Source: Pseudomonadota bacterium
GTDB lineage: Bacteria; Pseudomonadota; Gammaproteobacteria; Steroidobacterales; Steroidobacteraceae
DNA: 62,224 nucleotides
Assembly: GCA_947454465.1 (NCBI GenBank)
Contig: CANGJP010000006.1
Location: 1-62,224 of the forward strand
Direction: 5' to 3'
The translations under genes and the position numbers were made by a program. The notes below the pieces were generated by a model that saw nothing but the letters and a program-made list of their open reading frames with translations, was not told the DNA's origin and searched no databases. Shown here piece by piece: positions 18,460-27,602 of this stretch (position 1 is the first letter of the stretch; the number at the start of each line of letters is the position of its first letter).

Positions 18460-19341
18460 ATGAAAATCGGATTTATTGGTCTCGGTCGCATGGGTTCAGG
18501 TATGGCCCAGCGATTGTTAGCAGCAAACTTCAAACTTGCTGTATTCGATCCTGACGTCAAACAAAGCGCACGCCTTGCTGAAGCCGGTGCCGAGGTCGCC
18601 AATAGCCTTAGTCACCTAGCTTCCATGTGCGATGTAGTCATCAGCATGTTGCCGAGCGATGAAATATTGCGCTCGGCCACTCTTGATGCCGATGGCTTAG
18701 TCGCCAACCTGCGCAAAGGTGCGATCCACATGATCAGTGGAACACACGGCGTTCCTGCACTGGCTGAACTGATTGAAGCTCACAAAGCCGCAGGTCAAAC
18801 TCTGGTGGCCTGCCATGTACTAGGTCGCCCTGACCTCGCGGCATCAGGCAAGCTGGGGCTTGTACCCGGTGGCCCTAAAGCTGCAATTGATTCGCTACGT
18901 CCAGTTTTTGCCGTGATCGGCGAACGCGTATTCGAAGCCGGCGAAAACCCGCTATCAGCAACCGCCATCAAAATTGCCAACAACTTCGTTCTAGGTTGCG
19001 CCATTGAAGCCATTGGCGAAGGCCATGCATTGGTGCGCAAGTATGATGTCGATCCCCTGGTGTTCCACCAAGTATTGGTCGGCGGTCTATTTAATTGCAC
19101 GGCCTACAATGCGTATGGTGACTTGATTGCCAACAATGATTGGGGACGCTTAGGCGCCTCTGCAGTCATTGGCTTGAAAGATGCTAATTTGTCACTAGAA
19201 GCCGCAGCTCCCGTTGGCGTTCAACTGCCTAGTGTCGCCATTTGGAAAAAAGGCTTGGAAAACGCGATTGCACGCGGCGAAGCCAATCTCGATTGGTCTG
19301 TCATGGCACGCGAGCAATTCCGAGCCAGCGGTCTCGAGTAA
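18460..19341 (+). CDS. Beta-hydroxyacid dehydrogenase-family oxidoreductase (HIBADH-like)
   Basis: 293 aa. N-terminal NAD(P) motif GLGRMGSGMA, catalytic Lys in AIKIANNFVLG (K-x-x-N-N), and helical C-terminal domain. The usual DAPVSGG substrate loop is replaced by CHVLGRPDLAASGKL, which marks a subgroup different from classical 3-hydroxyisobutyrate or tartronate-semialdehyde reductases. Third gene of the operon with the Gfo/Idh/MocA and EboE-like genes; GCGGAG precedes ATG 18460. Likely interconverts a beta-hydroxyacid and its semialdehyde. Confidence 0.87.
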   Translation: MKIGFIGLGRMGSGMAQRLLAANFKLAVFDPDVKQSARLAEAGAEVANSLSHLASMCDVVISMLPSDEILRSATLDADGLVANLRKGAIHMISGTHGVPALAELIEAHKAAGQTLVACHVLGRPDLAASGKLGLVPGGPKAAIDSLRPVFAVIGERVFEAGENPLSATAIKIANNFVLGCAIEAIGEGHALVRKYDVDPLVFHQVLVGGLFNCTAYNAYGDLIANNDWGRLGASAVIGLKDANLSLEAAAPVGVQLPSVAIWKKGLENAIARGEANLDWSVMAREQFRASGLE

Positions 19342-19351
19342 TCGAAGTAAC

Positions 19352-19378
19352 AAAGGCCGCTGTCTTGCGGCCTTTACT
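19352..19378 (+). terminator. Hairpin ending the three-gene operon
   Basis: Nine-bp stem AAAGGCCGC (19352-19360) with GCGGCCTTT (19367-19375), six-base loop, followed by a short weak T run. Could also act on the convergent transcript. Confidence 0.65.
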
Positions 19379-19440
19379 GAATTCACTGACTCATATTGAA
19401 CGTCCTTACTATGAAGTAAGAGCGTTCATCTAGTTGGTTA

Positions 19441-20712
19441 TTAGTAGTTAGTAGCGGACGTCAGATCTTTGCAGTTGTATGGCTCGTAACTGGCTTGCGA
19501 AATCTGCACTACGTCCTGTCCTTTGAAGGATTCGGTGAGGTACGAAGCATCGTCACCCACCCAACTACGGGTCAGCGTCTTACCGCCATTACTCAGCGTA
19601 AAGCGCTCGACCACATGCAAACGGTCACTGTGCTTGATACCCATATTCAAATAACCCGGCAAGAAGCCCACGGTGTCGACCACCAAGGTATCGCCTTCCC
19701 ATTTACCGATCGAATGCCCCGCTCTACTTGGCTTAATGTCTTTCGGATGGCTCGCCATATTCAGATAAACGGTGCGAGAAATATCCATGAAACCATAATC
19801 AATCTTGAGTGTGTCCTTGGTTTGCTGAATACGATTAACATGCTGATCAGTTGTCCAATCACTAAAAATACTGGTCGCCATGCAATTCTGGCTGGGAGAG
19901 TCTTCTCGCTTAAATCCGGCAGAGGCCGCTAAGCCCGCTGCAGATTGCTTGTATTGAGAGCCGCCACCCATACCTTCAGCACCACCTGGCGCACCAGCAG
20001 GTGGTCCCATACCTTCAGGCGCACCGCCTATACCCATTCCCAACGCAGCACCCGCAGGTGCACCCATGCCCGCAGAGGCATTGGGTGCTTGATGTGGCGC
20101 AACCGTAACAAAATTAGACGGAGCTTTAGTGAAATCCCCATAGTTAACCACTTCAGTTGAGGCCAAGGCTGAGGCTGCCGGCGGGGTACTACCTGACTTA
20201 ATAGCCGCCAAAACCGCAGCAGAATTTGTACCGTTATTCACGGCATTTAGTTTCTGCACAGCACCCCAATTACCCGCGAAATTAGGCTTACCGTCTGAGG
20301 TGCGTTCCTCACGCTTTACTTCAGCTTTATCTGCAGCAGCTAATTGTTCATAGCGCTCAATGGTTCGCCCATCTTGGAAGGTGAGCGTTTCAACATAGCA
20401 GCCCCGTGGCTCTTTTCGAGCTGGTGCAGCAACAATATAAAGCTGCGTGCCGGGCGAAAACATATCTTTAGTCCAACCTGACCGATTCAATAGTGCCGAG
20501 GCACGCATCTCACAACGCCAAGCATCAGTGCCACCCGCAATGTTTTTAACATTCATGTATACATAGGAATGGGGATTAACGTATTCCATCTTGGTGATCA
20601 CACCAGCAATCTTGATAGTTTTTGATTCATCAAATTGACCAGACGAACCATGATGGGCATGGGCCACCATAGAGGTCAAAGCGAGCAATAGAAGTAGGGT
20701 TTGTTTTTGCAT
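19441..20712 (-). CDS. Secreted DUF6152-type protein with Gly/Met-rich segment
   Basis: 423 aa from ATG 20712, signal peptide ending MVAHAHH. The first 110 mature residues match the DUF6152 pattern (HHGSSGQFDESKTIKIAG, then KMEYVNPHSYVYMNV). A low-complexity Gly/Ala/Pro/Met segment with four GMG units follows (about 19957-20078), then a C-terminal domain with FSDWTTDQHVNRIQQ and a WEGDTLVVDTVGF repeat typical of proteins that accompany DUF6152. GGAG lies eight bases upstream. Function unknown; acts in the periplasm. It is the last gene before the convergent operon. Confidence 0.7.
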   Translation of the reverse strand: MQKQTLLLLLALTSMVAHAHHGSSGQFDESKTIKIAGVITKMEYVNPHSYVYMNVKNIAGGTDAWRCEMRASALLNRSGWTKDMFSPGTQLYIVAAPARKEPRGCYVETLTFQDGRTIERYEQLAAADKAEVKREERTSDGKPNFAGNWGAVQKLNAVNNGTNSAAVLAAIKSGSTPPAASALASTEVVNYGDFTKAPSNFVTVAPHQAPNASAGMGAPAGAALGMGIGGAPEGMGPPAGAPGGAEGMGGGSQYKQSAAGLAASAGFKREDSPSQNCMATSIFSDWTTDQHVNRIQQTKDTLKIDYGFMDISRTVYLNMASHPKDIKPSRAGHSIGKWEGDTLVVDTVGFLPGYLNMGIKHSDRLHVVERFTLSNGGKTLTRSWVGDDASYLTESFKGQDVVQISQASYEPYNCKDLTSATNY

Positions 20713-21110
20713 AGCCTCTGCTCCAGAACAACTTAACATACCGGTAGGACGCGTCAGTCTTTAAACACTTGTTGTGATACTTACTGGAGATTGTGCAAAA
20801 AAATAGGTCGCGATCGGCAAACCCAATGATGAACAATCACCTGCCTTACCAGCCCAACACACAACGCTTTAAGAAATAGGGGGTCGGCTTCTCACCCAAG
20901 CTGATCGTTGTAGGAATGATGGGCCCATGTAATACAGATTAAAAACAGTCCAATACGACCACGGGAAGAGCTAACAAAAAAGCCGCCCTCTAAATCAATA
21001 GAAGGCGGCTTTGCGAAATCACCGAACCAACCAAATAATCAACTTAACAATCAATGAACCCGCGACTGTACTCGCGGTCAGCGAGAGTGTGGTCAATTAA
21101 AATACAAGAC
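20713..21110. other. Intergenic region between two secreted-protein genes
   Basis: 398 bases with no gene I can support. It contains the terminator of the upstream secreted SnoaL-like gene (20976-21012) and presumably the promoter of the DUF6152 gene; a TTGCAC near 20795 on the minus strand is a possible -35 but no convincing -10 follows. Confidence 0.5.
20976..21012 (-). terminator. Rho-independent terminator of the first tandem-SnoaL gene
   Basis: On the minus strand AAAGCCGCC pairs with GGCGGCTTT across a loop of about 15 bases and runs into TTTTTT. Confidence 0.85.
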
Positions 21111-22373
21111 TTATTGAGCACCTTCGGCACCCATACCGCCGGCAGCCATACCGCCACCCGCCGCACCCATGCCACCGGCAGCGCCCATTCCATCCGCAGG
21201 AGCCCCTCCAGCCGGAGCAGCAGAAGCAATCGGGGGCAGGGAACTGGCATCACCCAGTAGGAATTCTTGCGCTTCCTTACTGCCGATTTCCAGCATGTCG
21301 CCGAGTTCGTCGCCCAAGTACCAAGCCGTCTGCCACTTATCACCCACGAATCCAGCAAAGCCAACTTCCCAAGCACTGATCAACTTATTTGATGCAGGAA
21401 TGACATAAAGCGGCCCCGAATTAGTAGCAGTCATTCTGAACTGGAACATACCTATATCCCCTTCAGCCATCACATTGGCAATGCGATCCTGACGATTACC
21501 CCAAGCTGAACCATAGGCACCACTGATGACTTTACCGGCTTCTTTAAACTTCGCGAGCATATCAACGGTATTCTGGTTACCTGCACGCAGGTAATCCGCG
21601 TAAGGTTTACCGCCAGTTGCGTACTTGCTCAAATAGGCCGTATAGCTTTCAGGCTTGTTCTTAGCCTTGTAAGACAACAGCAGCACTTTGTGTCGGAATT
21701 CGGCGCTATCCACCGGTTTAGCCAAATACTCAGCCAACACATCATCAAATTCACGCGTATCGTTATGCACGGGTGGCGCTATTAATTTGCCATCCTTACG
21801 TGCAGGCAGACGAGCGCCAATAGCACGCATAAAGCGCGCCTCATCAGCCATCAACCACGCTTCAGTGATCTTGCCATTGGCCAACTTAAAAATAGCCGCA
21901 CCTGCAAAATCAAATGACTTTCCGGTAGCCGGAATACCCATGAAATTATCCTTATGAGTGCCCGTGACTTTAATTGCAGCAGCAACCATATCGCCATCAC
22001 CAATGATGCACGTGACCTCATTCTTACGGTCAGGAATAGCCTTCACCGCAGGCTTCGAAGCCGCAGTCAGATCTGCATCTAAGTTATATTTTAGATTTTC
22101 GAATTCATCACGCAGCTCTTTATAATTGGCCGCCTTGACGTCTTTAAGTACGGTATCAAAACGGGCAGTACCCAAGGCTTCGAGATAACGCTTAACCACG
22201 GCCTTATTGGCCTCAACCTGCTTCGGTTGGCCAGCCTGCGGCGATACCGCACAATTAAAATAATCCTGCTTAATTGACTCGGCAGCCTGAGCAGAAAACC
22301 CACAGCCAAGATACAAGGTAGAGACAACCCCTACGCTGAACATGCGCTTCAAATACATATAACCACTCGCCAT
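21111..22373 (-). CDS. Secreted tandem SnoaL-like (ester cyclase fold) protein with Met/Gly/Ala tail
   Basis: 420 aa. Signal peptide to about residue 31 (GFSAQAA). Two NTF2/SnoaL-like halves: the first includes GDGDMVAAAIKVTGTHK...GIPATGKSFDFAGAAIFKLANGKITEAW, the second MFQFRMTATNSGPLYVIPASNKLISAWEVGFAGF...TAWYLGDE. The C-terminus is a low-complexity tail with GMGAAGGMGAAGGGMAAGGM. SnoaL-like enzymes cyclise or isomerise polyketide-like substrates, but these are normally cytoplasmic; a secreted double-domain form is unusual. Paralogue of the next gene at 22602. GGGGGTGG precedes ATG 22373. Confidence 0.72.
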   Translation of the reverse strand: MASGYMYLKRMFSVGVVSTLYLGCGFSAQAAESIKQDYFNCAVSPQAGQPKQVEANKAVVKRYLEALGTARFDTVLKDVKAANYKELRDEFENLKYNLDADLTAASKPAVKAIPDRKNEVTCIIGDGDMVAAAIKVTGTHKDNFMGIPATGKSFDFAGAAIFKLANGKITEAWLMADEARFMRAIGARLPARKDGKLIAPPVHNDTREFDDVLAEYLAKPVDSAEFRHKVLLLSYKAKNKPESYTAYLSKYATGGKPYADYLRAGNQNTVDMLAKFKEAGKVISGAYGSAWGNRQDRIANVMAEGDIGMFQFRMTATNSGPLYVIPASNKLISAWEVGFAGFVGDKWQTAWYLGDELGDMLEIGSKEAQEFLLGDASSLPPIASAAPAGGAPADGMGAAGGMGAAGGGMAAGGMGAEGAQ

Positions 22374-22542
22374 GAGCCACCCCCAAATTAATAATTGAAC
22401 GACATCGGCAAAACAAAAGACCGATCAACCAGACTGATGAACAAGAATACAGTCTCAGCGTACATTCTGCACAATAAAGTCATCGCTACCGAACACTTAA
22501 GTGTGCCCAATGCCGCGAGCAAACAACCTATCTTCAAAGATC

Positions 22543-22573
22543 AAAAAAACATGCCCGCGCAAGGCGGGCATGT
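22543..22573 (-). terminator. Rho-independent terminator of the second tandem-SnoaL gene
   Basis: ACATGCCCGC pairs with GCGGGCATGT (22549-22558 with 22564-22573) around a five-base loop, followed on the minus strand by TTTTTTT. Confidence 0.9.
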
Positions 22574-22601
22574 CGTATAGCGCATTCGTCTTTGCTGAAA
22601 C

Positions 22602-23651
22602 TTATTTGGCAGCTGGCTGACTAACCAGATAATTAATCGCTTCCTTGTTACCAATACTTAACAAGAACCCAAGCTCATCACCCAAGTACCACGCATTGGT
22701 CCACTTATCACCATCAAAATCAGCAAAGCCAATTTCCCAATCATGAACTTCATTATTTGAAGCAGGAATGCCGTACAAAGGACCTGCGTTAATTGCATTC
22801 AGACGGAACTGGAACATCCCTTGATTACCTTCAGCGATTACGTTTGCAATAGTGTCAACGCGATCTTTAACAGACTGCCCGTGACTGCCCTTCACATTCA
22901 GCTCTGCGCCACGTTCAACAATGTTATCAATACCACCGCGTAGCAACTTTTCATAAGGCTTACCGGTAAAGGTGTAATCGGCGGGTTTAGTCTTAGCCTT
23001 ATAAGCCAACAAAAGCTTCTTATGACGGTACTCTGGTGAATCGACTGGATTGGCCATCAACTCTTTCAACGCCACATCGAATTCACGGGTGTCGTTGTAA
23101 TGTGGCGGCACAATAACCTTGCCATCCTTACGGGCAGGCAATGGGGCGCCTAATTGACGTAGCAGGCGGGCTTCTTCTGCCATGTACCAGCTTTCCACAA
23201 TCTTGCCATTGGCGAGCTTAAATACCGCAGCCCCTTCAATTTCGAAAGACTTGTTAGTAGCAGGTATACCAAACAAATTACCTTTCTGAGTGCCTTTAAT
23301 TTTTAATGTGGCAGCCACCATATCGCCTTCACCAAGCAAGCGAGTGATAGTGTTGGTCCGATCAGGGATTGCTTTGGCATCAGGTTGAGCTGCCTTCGCT
23401 AACTCTGAACCTTCAGCGTTGTATTTAAGATTTTCAAACTCATGACGAAGTAATTTGTGGTCTTTACTTTCAACCTCTTTACGCACGGCATCAAAACCTG
23501 ATGTGCCCATCGCTTTCAAATAGCGATCTACGATGGCCTTATTGGCCTCGACTTGCGTAGGTGCGGCCTGCACCAGAAATGAACCCAGACAGAGACTGAC
23601 TGCGGCAGCAGCACTCAGCATGTACTTTAATGTTTTACGGCGTGTAGCCAT
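22602..23651 (-). CDS. Secreted tandem SnoaL-like protein, paralogue without tail
   Basis: 349 aa from ATG 23651, AGAGGAAG upstream, signal peptide ending SFLVQAAP. It is colinear with the gene at 21111 (KYNAEG, GEGDMVAATLKIKGTQKGN, GIPATNKSFEIEGAAVFK, MFQFRLNAINAGPLYGIPASN, AWYLGDE) but ends at LVSQPAAK without the Met/Gly/Ala tail. The pair is a clear local duplication. It lies 185 bases downstream of the E2 gene but behind that gene's own terminator, so it has its own promoter. Confidence 0.72.
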   Translation of the reverse strand: MATRRKTLKYMLSAAAAVSLCLGSFLVQAAPTQVEANKAIVDRYLKAMGTSGFDAVRKEVESKDHKLLRHEFENLKYNAEGSELAKAAQPDAKAIPDRTNTITRLLGEGDMVAATLKIKGTQKGNLFGIPATNKSFEIEGAAVFKLANGKIVESWYMAEEARLLRQLGAPLPARKDGKVIVPPHYNDTREFDVALKELMANPVDSPEYRHKKLLLAYKAKTKPADYTFTGKPYEKLLRGGIDNIVERGAELNVKGSHGQSVKDRVDTIANVIAEGNQGMFQFRLNAINAGPLYGIPASNNEVHDWEIGFADFDGDKWTNAWYLGDELGFLLSIGNKEAINYLVSQPAAK

Positions 23652-23751
23652 GACAGACTTCCTCTTGAGTATTAACAGATCACCCAATCAAACCAGCAAA
23701 GAGACATTGCCAAATGCCGCTCTAATGAGGAAAAGTATTTCACACATGATC

Positions 23752-23788
23752 TAAATAAAGAAAGGGCTCAACGCGTCTGCGTGAGCCC
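23752..23788 (-). terminator. Terminator of the 2-oxoacid dehydrogenase operon
   Basis: On the minus strand GGGCTCA(CGC) pairs with (GCG)TTGAGCCC with one bulged T, then a T-rich run TTTCTTTATTT. Confidence 0.75.
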
Positions 23789-23835
23789 TCTTAACTATTC
23801 TCAACTTACAGCCCTAAAGAACTGCCGAGAAATGT

Positions 23836-25149
23836 TTAGACCAGCAAGGCAACAGGATTCTCAATCGCCTTCTTGAAGGCTTCGAGCAATTGCGCCCCTA
23901 CCGCACCATCAATGACACGGTGGTCACAGGACAAGGTCACCATCATTTGGCTAGCAAAGCGCACGCTGCCATCCGCTGCCTCGACAGGCACTCGTGAAGC
24001 TGCACCTACAGCAAGGATCGCGGCTTGAGGCGGATTAATAATTGCTGAGAACTCATGCACGCCGTACATGCCTAGGTTAGAAATAGCGATCGCACCACCT
24101 GTGTATTCAGCAGGTTGTAACTTACGCGCACGCGCACGCGCGACCACTGACTTCATTTCACGTGACACGGCAGACAATGACTTACCTTCGACAGCACGCA
24201 ACACAGGAGTAATCAATCCACCTTCAATGGCAACTGCCACGCCGATGTCAGCCTGACTGAAGCGTAGAATGCGATCTTCAGCCCACACTGCATTGGCCTC
24301 AGGCACACGCACCATGGCTGAAGCAAGTGCTTTGATGATGAAATCCGTCACCGACAGTTTCAAATCTGAACCGCAAGCCACTGCGGCCTGATTGGCATCA
24401 GCACGCAAAGTATTCAACGCATCGAGCATCACTGGCACTGACAAATAGAAGTGCGGCACAGTTTGCTTAGACTCTAATAAGCGACGCGCGATGGTCTTGC
24501 GCATGGTATCAACCGGCACAACCTCATGTGGCGTATTGGCATACTGCGCGATAATGCTTTCAGCAGATGCGCCCGTAGCTAATGCACGCTGCCCACCACC
24601 TGATGCAGCAGCAGCTTCAATGTCGCGGGCCAAAATACGGCCGCGCGGACCCGTGCCTTTCACTTGCTGCAAATTCACTTGCTTTTGAGCAGCCAAGCGA
24701 CGAGCCAATGGCGTAACGTTTGTGCCATCTGACAAACGCGCCGGACCAAAATTCTGAGTCGGTGTCGCCACTGGATACAATGGATCGCGTGCCACGGGTG
24801 GGACAACGGGCGCCGCAGCAACAACCGGCACGGCTACAGGAGCCGGTGCGGGAGCAGCAACGGGGGCCGGTGCCGCGACAGGAGCAGGAGTTGCAGTACT
24901 TTGTGAAGCGGCATCACCAGACTCAGCCACTACAGCCACAACCGTACCCACTGGAACGGTTTTACCTTTCTCAACGTGAATTGCCACCAATTTACCGGCA
25001 ACAGTAGCTGTGATCTCCATCGACGATTTGTCGGTTTCGATTTCAAACAGCACATCACCAGGCTGGACCATGTCGCCCACTGCCTTCGCCCAGACCGCAA
25101 GGGTACCTTCAGCCACTGTTTCGCCCAATTGGGGCATCAAAATATCCAT
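23836..25149 (-). CDS. Dihydrolipoamide acyltransferase, E2 of a 2-oxoacid dehydrogenase
   Basis: 437 aa. Lipoyl domain with lipoylated K41 in ETDKSSMEI; Ala/Pro linker about 83-120; peripheral-subunit-binding domain about 145-180 (TPLARRLAAQ...GTGPRGRILARDIEA); catalytic domain ending SCDHRVIDGA with active H410. One lipoyl domain only, as in acetoin and branched-chain complexes. Transfers the acyl group made by E1 to CoA. Last gene of the operon E1alpha-E1beta-aldehyde dehydrogenase-E2; E3 is the gene at 10549. The substrate cannot be told from the sequence. Confidence 0.93.
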   Translation of the reverse strand: MDILMPQLGETVAEGTLAVWAKAVGDMVQPGDVLFEIETDKSSMEITATVAGKLVAIHVEKGKTVPVGTVVAVVAESGDAASQSTATPAPVAAPAPVAAPAPAPVAVPVVAAAPVVPPVARDPLYPVATPTQNFGPARLSDGTNVTPLARRLAAQKQVNLQQVKGTGPRGRILARDIEAAAASGGGQRALATGASAESIIAQYANTPHEVVPVDTMRKTIARRLLESKQTVPHFYLSVPVMLDALNTLRADANQAAVACGSDLKLSVTDFIIKALASAMVRVPEANAVWAEDRILRFSQADIGVAVAIEGGLITPVLRAVEGKSLSAVSREMKSVVARARARKLQPAEYTGGAIAISNLGMYGVHEFSAIINPPQAAILAVGAASRVPVEAADGSVRFASQMMVTLSCDHRVIDGAVGAQLLEAFKKAIENPVALLV

Positions 25150-25165
25150 CGTACCTACCTACCAG

Positions 25166-26623
25166 TTACCAGTTTACGGACACGTATTGTGTCTCTAGAA
25201 ATTCCAAGAGCCCTTCATGACCACCTTCACGACCGAGCCCACTCTGCTTGACTCCGCCAAACGGCGCCGCAGGGTCGGAAACCAACCCACGATTAAGCCC
25301 CACCATACCGGCCTCTAACTGCTCAGCAACACGCAGACCCTTACCAATGTCACGTGTATAGATGTAAGAAGCCAAACCAAATTCGCTGGAATTTGCCTGA
25401 GAAACCACTTCATCCTCTGAGGTGAACTTTTGTATTGCAGCCACAGGACCAAAAATTTCTTCGGTCACAACGGCCGAATTTGCTGGCACATTAGTCAATA
25501 CGGTAGGCGGATAGAAATAACCGATGCCTTCTGAGGCACGACCACCCGTCAGAACTGTTGCACCACGCGATACCGCATCATCCACCAAAGAAGCGACTTT
25601 TTTCAGAGTCGATGCATTGACCAACGGCCCAACCGTCACGCCCTCATCCAGACCATTGCCCACCTTCAATGCAGCCATGCGTGCGGCCATTTTCGCAGCG
25701 AACTCATCGTGCACTTTACTCTGCACATAAAAACGGTTTGCGGCGGTGCAAGCCTCACCCATATTGCGCATCTTGGCGATCATCGCGCCTTCTACGGCCG
25801 CATCCACATCCGCATCATCAAAAACAATAAATGGTGCATTGCCGCCCAACTCCATTGCCGGACGGACGACGTTATGAGCTGCGGATTTGAGAATATCTCG
25901 CCCTACTTCGGTTGAACCGGTAAATGACACGACGCGCACCCGCATATCGGCGAGCATGGCATCAACCACCGCGCCCGATGCACGAGAAGGCACCACATTC
26001 ACCACACCAGCAGGCACACCAGCTTTTTCTAGAATTGGCATCAAAGCCAGCATGGTCAGAGGAGTGGCCGACGCCGGCTTAAGCACCACTGTGCATCCAG
26101 CAGCTAGCGCAGGACCAATCTTGCGAGTAGCCATCGCTGCAGGAAAATTCCAAGGCGTAATCAACAACGCAACACCAGCAGGCTTATGCGAGACCAAAAT
26201 TCGCGCACCTGAAGCGGGCGCATGAGAATATTGACCGTTAGACCTCACCGCTTCTTCGGCATTCCAGCGGAAAAACTCAGCCGCGTATGCAACCTCACCG
26301 CGTGCATCCACCAAGGACTTACCGTTTTCGAGGGTGATAATTCGCGCTAAGCGCTCACCCTCTTGCACCATGAGTTCATAAGCACGACGAAGAATCTCTC
26401 CCCGAGCACGCGGCGTTAACGCCGCCCAAGGCTTGAACGCTTCGGACGCTGCATCGACCGCAGCAAGACAATCAGCGACCGTAGCACTGGCAACTGTAGC
26501 AACCGTCTTTTGCGTTGCTGGGTCCTCAACATCGAAGCGCGCCGCGTCTGACGCTGTACGCCATGCCCCACCGATCCAAAGATCGGTGGGCACACCAGCA
26601 AGAATGTCGTGCTGAACCGTCAT
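25166..26623 (-). CDS. NAD(P)-dependent aldehyde dehydrogenase (succinate-semialdehyde type)
   Basis: 485 aa from ATG 26623, which lies four bases after the E1beta stop. The catalytic Glu in MELGGNAPFIV and catalytic Cys in GEACTAANRFYV are intact, with the NAD motif FTGSTEVGRDI. Closest in pattern to GabD-like semialdehyde dehydrogenases. Its position between E1beta and E2 is unusual and suggests it makes or consumes the acid that the complex handles, for example by oxidising the semialdehyde made by one of the two HIBADH-like enzymes (inference). Confidence 0.9.
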   Translation of the reverse strand: MTVQHDILAGVPTDLWIGGAWRTASDAARFDVEDPATQKTVATVASATVADCLAAVDAASEAFKPWAALTPRARGEILRRAYELMVQEGERLARIITLENGKSLVDARGEVAYAAEFFRWNAEEAVRSNGQYSHAPASGARILVSHKPAGVALLITPWNFPAAMATRKIGPALAAGCTVVLKPASATPLTMLALMPILEKAGVPAGVVNVVPSRASGAVVDAMLADMRVRVVSFTGSTEVGRDILKSAAHNVVRPAMELGGNAPFIVFDDADVDAAVEGAMIAKMRNMGEACTAANRFYVQSKVHDEFAAKMAARMAALKVGNGLDEGVTVGPLVNASTLKKVASLVDDAVSRGATVLTGGRASEGIGYFYPPTVLTNVPANSAVVTEEIFGPVAAIQKFTSEDEVVSQANSSEFGLASYIYTRDIGKGLRVAEQLEAGMVGLNRGLVSDPAAPFGGVKQSGLGREGGHEGLLEFLETQYVSVNW

Positions 26624-26627
26624 CGAA

Positions 26628-27602
26628 TTAGGCTGACATCGTGCGACGTACAGTCTCAACGATACGATCTACTGACGGAATCAGTAAGTCTTCCAACTCA
26701 GCCGGTGGCAATGGAATGTGCGGAGTAGTGATACGTACAGGCGGACCATCCAGATCATAGAACGCTTCATCAGCCACAATCGACACCACTTCAGCACCCC
26801 AACCGCACAGCCGTGGATTTTCTTCCACGGTGAACAGACGGCCAGTGCGTGAAACTGATTCCAGAATCGTACGGGTATCCAACGGCAGCAAGGAGCGCAA
26901 ATCGATCACTTCGCAATCGATACCACTTTCAGCCTTCAAACGCTCAGCGGCAGCCAAAGCACGTGGCACCATCAATGCCAAAGCCAGAATGGTGGCATCT
27001 TTACCAGGACGCAGTGTTTTAGCGGTACCGATGGTATCGATGATTTCACCATCAGGCACTTCGCCTTTCACGGCATACAGCGACTTGTGCTCAAGGAAGA
27101 TCACTGGATCAGGATCGCGCACGGAGGCGGCCAACAGACCGACCACATCCACTGGACTTGAAGGCACAACCACCTTTAAGCCTGGAATCATCATGCACCA
27201 GTTTTCTACGCTCTGGCAGTGCTGCGCACCGAAGCGCGCAGAACCATTGGCCAAACGAATCACCAGCGGGCACTTCACTTGACCATTGGTCATGTAACGG
27301 CTCTTCGGAAATTCGTTAGCAAAGAAGTCCCAACATACAGCAGCAAAGTCAGCAAACATGAGGTCAACGATTGGGATCAACCCAGTCATGGCCGCACCCA
27401 TGGCAGCACCCATGAACGCTTGTTCAGAAATAGGTGTATCTTTAACGCGCTTAGGACCGAACTTTTCGTACAGACCTACAGTGGCTTTGAATACACCACC
27501 TGCTTTCGCAACGTCTTCACCGAGCAGCACAACATTAGGGTCGCGCTCCATCTCCTGTGCAATAGCACGTGCTACCGCATCACGATAAGTTAATTCCGCC
27601 AT
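26628..27602 (-). CDS. 2-oxoacid dehydrogenase E1 component, beta subunit
   Basis: 324 aa from ATG 27602 (MAELTYRDAVARAIAQEM). Conserved GEDVAKAGGVFKAT, PISEQAFMGAAMGAAMTG and LEHKSLY segments mark the transketolase-like pyrimidine-binding domain. Works with the alpha subunit to decarboxylate a 2-oxoacid with thiamine diphosphate. It overlaps the end of the alpha gene by 13 bases, consistent with translational coupling. Resembles AcoB and PdhB; the substrate is not determined. Confidence 0.93.
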   Translation of the reverse strand: MAELTYRDAVARAIAQEMERDPNVVLLGEDVAKAGGVFKATVGLYEKFGPKRVKDTPISEQAFMGAAMGAAMTGLIPIVDLMFADFAAVCWDFFANEFPKSRYMTNGQVKCPLVIRLANGSARFGAQHCQSVENWCMMIPGLKVVVPSSPVDVVGLLAASVRDPDPVIFLEHKSLYAVKGEVPDGEIIDTIGTAKTLRPGKDATILALALMVPRALAAAERLKAESGIDCEVIDLRSLLPLDTRTILESVSRTGRLFTVEENPRLCGWGAEVVSIVADEAFYDLDGPPVRITTPHIPLPPAELEDLLIPSVDRIVETVRRTMSA

